From Acidobacteriota bacterium (GTDB lineage Bacteria; Acidobacteriota; Aminicenantia; UBA2199), in NCBI GenBank assembly GCA_021817755.1, contig JAKAGC010000144.1, forward strand, positions 1 through 8,187: DNA of 8,187 nt, given 5' to 3'. The position numbers were made by a program, and so were the translations under genes. A model generated the notes under the pieces. The model did not search any database. It saw nothing but the letters and a program-made list of their open reading frames with translations, and was not told the DNA's origin. The stretch's first letter is position 1, and every line of letters starts with the position of its first letter. This document shows, piece by piece, positions 6,490 to 8,187 of this stretch.

Positions 6490-7221
6490 TTACTGTTTAT
6501 TCAATAGCATTAAAAAATTATGTATGCGTTGTCCGGTGCCTTTAGCTCTCCGATAAGAAGGAAATCTTTCTTTTTCACAAAAAGTGCACAAATTAGTAGC
6601 TGAAATATTTTGAGATGCTATTCCTGATTCGATTAGCGAAAGGCGAATTCCTTTTTTTACATCCATTTCCAACTTTGTTTTATCGGGATTATTCTTCATT
6701 TCCTTAAAAATTTCATCTCTATAGGACATTCTATCAAATTGTTGATACAAATCAGGTCCTACTTCATAGCAGGAAGCTTCGATAGAAGGACCGAGAAAAA
6801 AATGTAATTGGGAGAGAATAAGTGAGGAATAATTCCGATTCAGGTAGTCGATTAATCGCTTCTCTATGCCCAATTGAAGTCCTTTCCAGCCAATATGAAT
6901 GACACCACCAACAGAAACTTCAGGAGAATTATGCCAGAAAAACAAAGGCGTACAATCGGCTGTTTCAATTACTGCCATATCCTGGGGTTTCCGAACGATT
7001 AATCCATCTCCTTCAGTCTCGAAAGGTATATTCTCTTCGCCGAGAGAATGAATAATATCCGAATGAATTTGGGTTATGGCGGTTAAACGGCGAGGATGAA
7101 AAAATTCTTCCAAATCAGCCATTGAAAAATTCAATTCGGTATAACCGAAAATCACATTGGGTAATCGACATACATTGACAAAACGGTTGAGATACACTTC
7201 TCTTTCAAATATTAAATTCAT
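6490..7221 (-). CDS. pgeF: YfiH/PgeF family protein (LACC1-like purine nucleoside enzyme)
   Basis: This 243-aa cytoplasmic protein belongs to the former 'polyphenol oxidase/DUF152' family. Members have been reported to have purine nucleoside phosphorylase and adenosine deaminase-type activities (LACC1, YlmD), and E. coli PgeF has been linked to peptidoglycan editing. The metal/catalytic triad is visible: H53 in TQIHSD, C90 in TADCTP and H109 in HIGWKG (usually HAGWRG). FLGPSIEASCYEVG (142-155) and NLCTFC (210-215) are further family motifs. Length is typical. A weak AGAG lies upstream of the ATG. It converges on fabF and diverges from the MBL-fold gene, with its own strong promoter at 7331-7359. 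Which activity it has cannot be told from sequence. Confidence 0.9.
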   Translation of the reverse strand: MNLIFEREVYLNRFVNVCRLPNVIFGYTELNFSMADLEEFFHPRRLTAITQIHSDIIHSLGEENIPFETEGDGLIVRKPQDMAVIETADCTPLFFWHNSPEVSVGGVIHIGWKGLQLGIEKRLIDYLNRNYSSLILSQLHFFLGPSIEASCYEVGPDLYQQFDRMSYRDEIFKEMKNNPDKTKLEMDVKKGIRLSLIESGIASQNISATNLCTFCEKERFPSYRRAKGTGQRIHNFLMLLNKQ

Positions 7222-7239
7222 GATTTCAATTCTCTTTTT

Positions 7240-7264
7240 AGATTCGATTTCCCAGATTCGATTT
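7240..7264. repeat. Tandem 11-bp direct repeat in the pgeF leader
   Basis: AGATTCGATTT occurs at 7240-7250 and again at 7254-7264, a 14-bp period, with a partial third AGATTC at 7289. It lies in the predicted 5' leader of the minus-strand pgeF-type gene. It may be a regulatory site or chance in AT-rich sequence. Confidence 0.45.
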
Positions 7265-7330
7265 TCGGATTATAAAGTGAACCACCTGAGATTCTATACA
7301 TCGTTTATGGGCCATCTTATTCGTTTTTAT

Positions 7331-7359
7331 ATGATATCCTGTTATAGCTTATTTGTCAA
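7331..7359 (-). promoter_or_regulatory. Strong sigma70-type promoter for pgeF
   Basis: On the minus strand, a perfect TTGACA (7359-7354) is followed after 17 bp by TATCAT (7336-7331). Predicted transcription starts near 7324, giving a leader of about 100 nt. A second TATAAT at 7274-7269 lacks a good -35. Confidence 0.65.
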
Positions 7360-7410
7360 CTTTAGGCCGTTTTGAATATTGCCGTTCCAGTGATTGGATA
7401 TCCAGGTTAC

Positions 7411-7439
7411 TTGACTTTCCACAAAATCGGGATTAAAAT
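7411..7439 (+). promoter_or_regulatory. Sigma70-type promoter for the MBL-fold gene
   Basis: TTGACT (7411-7416) and TAAAAT (7434-7439) are separated by 17 bp. Transcription would start near 7446 with a leader of about 45 nt that includes the AGGA ribosome site. A TATAAT at 7472-7477 is too close to the ATG and has no good -35. Confidence 0.6.
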
Positions 7440-7490
7440 AATCACGTTATCAAAAGTTAACTTATTGGATATATAATAGTAGGAAAACCA

Positions 7491-8187
7491 ATGGACAACA
7501 ACGGAATATTTGAAATCGGAAAAGAAGTATATTTAATAAAAAGTAATGAACACGATTTTCACCGGAATATTTATTTGAAAAAATTTATCTCACCTTCGGG
7601 TGAAGAAAAATCATTAATCTTCGATCCTGGCACCAAAATCGATCTTCCTGTATTATTAAATGTTTTAAAAAAATTGATAGGAGGAATCCAGAATCTGGAT
7701 TTTGTGTTTTTAAGCCACCAGGACCCGGACGTATCGGCCAATATTAACATGATCCTGACAACAGCTCCGAAAGCGGCAGTGATTTCTTCACTGGATACCT
7801 GGAGACTGGTTAAAATGTATGGACTCCCGGAAAAACGGTTTTGGGGAATCGAAAATCTGAAATCGGATACGGTTAGAATAAAAAAAACAGGGCATAAAAT
7901 TGCTTTTATACCAGCATTATTTACCCATTTCAGAGGTGCAATGATGCTTTATGATTACGAGAGCGATATTCTCTTTTCAGGAGACTTTTTATGCGGATTA
8001 AATACGCGTATAGGTAAGGGGATATTTGCTTCGGAAGAATCCTGGAAAGGGATTTCGTTATTCCATCAATTATATATACCTTGCAACAAAGCCATATCCG
8101 ACACAGTCGGACGCATTGGCATGCTTCCGAAAATTCCGGGTATAATCGCACCTCAACACGGAGATATTTTAAAAGGAAAGCTAGTTG
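7491..8187 (+). CDS. MBL-fold di-iron (ODP/flavodiiron-like) protein, partial
   Basis: The frame is open from ATG at 7491 to the window end (232 residues seen, C-terminus missing), with AGGA 6 nt upstream. It resembles the metallo-beta-lactamase domain of flavodiiron proteins and the related ODP oxygen-binding di-iron domains. Candidate ligands are complete: H76, D78 and D80 in SHQDPDVSAN, H146 in FTHFRG, D165 in FSGDFLCG (18 residues after H146, as in flavodiiron proteins) and H223 in APQHGD. Flavodiiron enzymes normally have HxExD, so D78 points to the ODP-like branch. Roles in the superfamily include O2/NO reduction and iron/oxygen sensing; which applies depends on the unseen C-terminus (flavodoxin, signalling domain or none). 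No signal peptide is visible. Confidence 0.85.
   Translation, partial: MDNNGIFEIGKEVYLIKSNEHDFHRNIYLKKFISPSGEEKSLIFDPGTKIDLPVLLNVLKKLIGGIQNLDFVFLSHQDPDVSANINMILTTAPKAAVISSLDTWRLVKMYGLPEKRFWGIENLKSDTVRIKKTGHKIAFIPALFTHFRGAMMLYDYESDILFSGDFLCGLNTRIGKGIFASEESWKGISLFHQLYIPCNKAISDTVGRIGMLPKIPGIIAPQHGDILKGKLV

Larger units (their letters stand above)
7222..7490. other. Divergent intergenic region with two promoters
   Basis: This 269-bp non-coding stretch holds a minus-strand promoter for the pgeF-type gene and a plus-strand promoter for the MBL-fold gene, with their -35 elements about 50 bp apart. It also has 10-bp palindromes TGGATATCCA (7395-7404, just upstream of the plus-strand -35) and AAGTTAACTT (7454-7463, just after its predicted start), an ATTGGATAT pair (7393-7401 and 7464-7472), and an 11-bp direct repeat at 7240-7264. 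A small plus-strand reading frame spanning 7157-7375 overlaps pgeF antisense and has no credible ribosome site. Confidence 0.65.

Noticed and set aside
7157..7375. 72-codon plus-strand reading frame overlapping the start of pgeF
   Set aside because: It overlaps pgeF antisense and its promoter region, and has no ribosome site; the hydrophobic composition reflects AT-rich DNA.

Overview
The window is a moderately AT-rich piece of a bacterial chromosome. It is dominated by a conserved housekeeping block, DUF177/YceD - rpmF - plsX - fabG - acpP - fabF. Clear Shine-Dalgarno sequences (AAGGAG, AGGAG, GAAGGA) and sigma70-type promoter pairs with 17-bp spacers point to a bacterium with conventional expression signals. 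A C-terminal iron/oxygen-type metallo-beta-lactamase (MBL) domain and a diaminopropionate ammonia-lyase would fit an anaerobic, amino-acid-using lifestyle. I cannot assign a phylum from the sequence alone. No rRNA, tRNA, CRISPR array, insertion sequence or phage gene was seen.

Layout. (1) Positions 1-2040, minus strand: a two-gene unit with a degenerate J-domain/TPR protein first and diaminopropionate ammonia-lyase (dpaL) second, 11 nt apart. (2) 2041-2318: divergent intergenic region with a promoter for the lipid block and two perfect inverted repeats. (3) 2319-6400, plus strand: the YceD/L32/fatty-acid and phospholipid block, tightly packed (plsX and fabG overlap by 8 nt). (4) 6401-6489: short convergent gap with a GC-rich hairpin. 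(5) 6490-7221, minus strand: pgeF/YfiH-type protein (LACC1 family). (6) 7222-7490: divergent intergenic region with two well-formed, oppositely directed promoters. (7) 7491-8187, plus strand: start of an MBL-fold di-iron (ODP/flavodiiron-like) protein, cut by the window edge.

How the genes work together. AcpP carries growing acyl chains. FabF extends them and FabG reduces the 3-ketoacyl-ACP. PlsX converts the finished acyl-ACP to acyl-phosphate for phospholipid synthesis. YceD and L32 link the block to ribosome production, as in many bacteria. fabH and fabD, often found between plsX and fabG, are absent here.

I see no proven novel system. The points most worth a second look are: an in-phase A AAA AAG slippery heptamer at the end of the J/TPR gene, whose -1 frame runs open into dpaL; a perfect 9-bp inverted repeat in the leader of the lipid block; and the partial ODP-like protein, which keeps a full set of candidate metal ligands.
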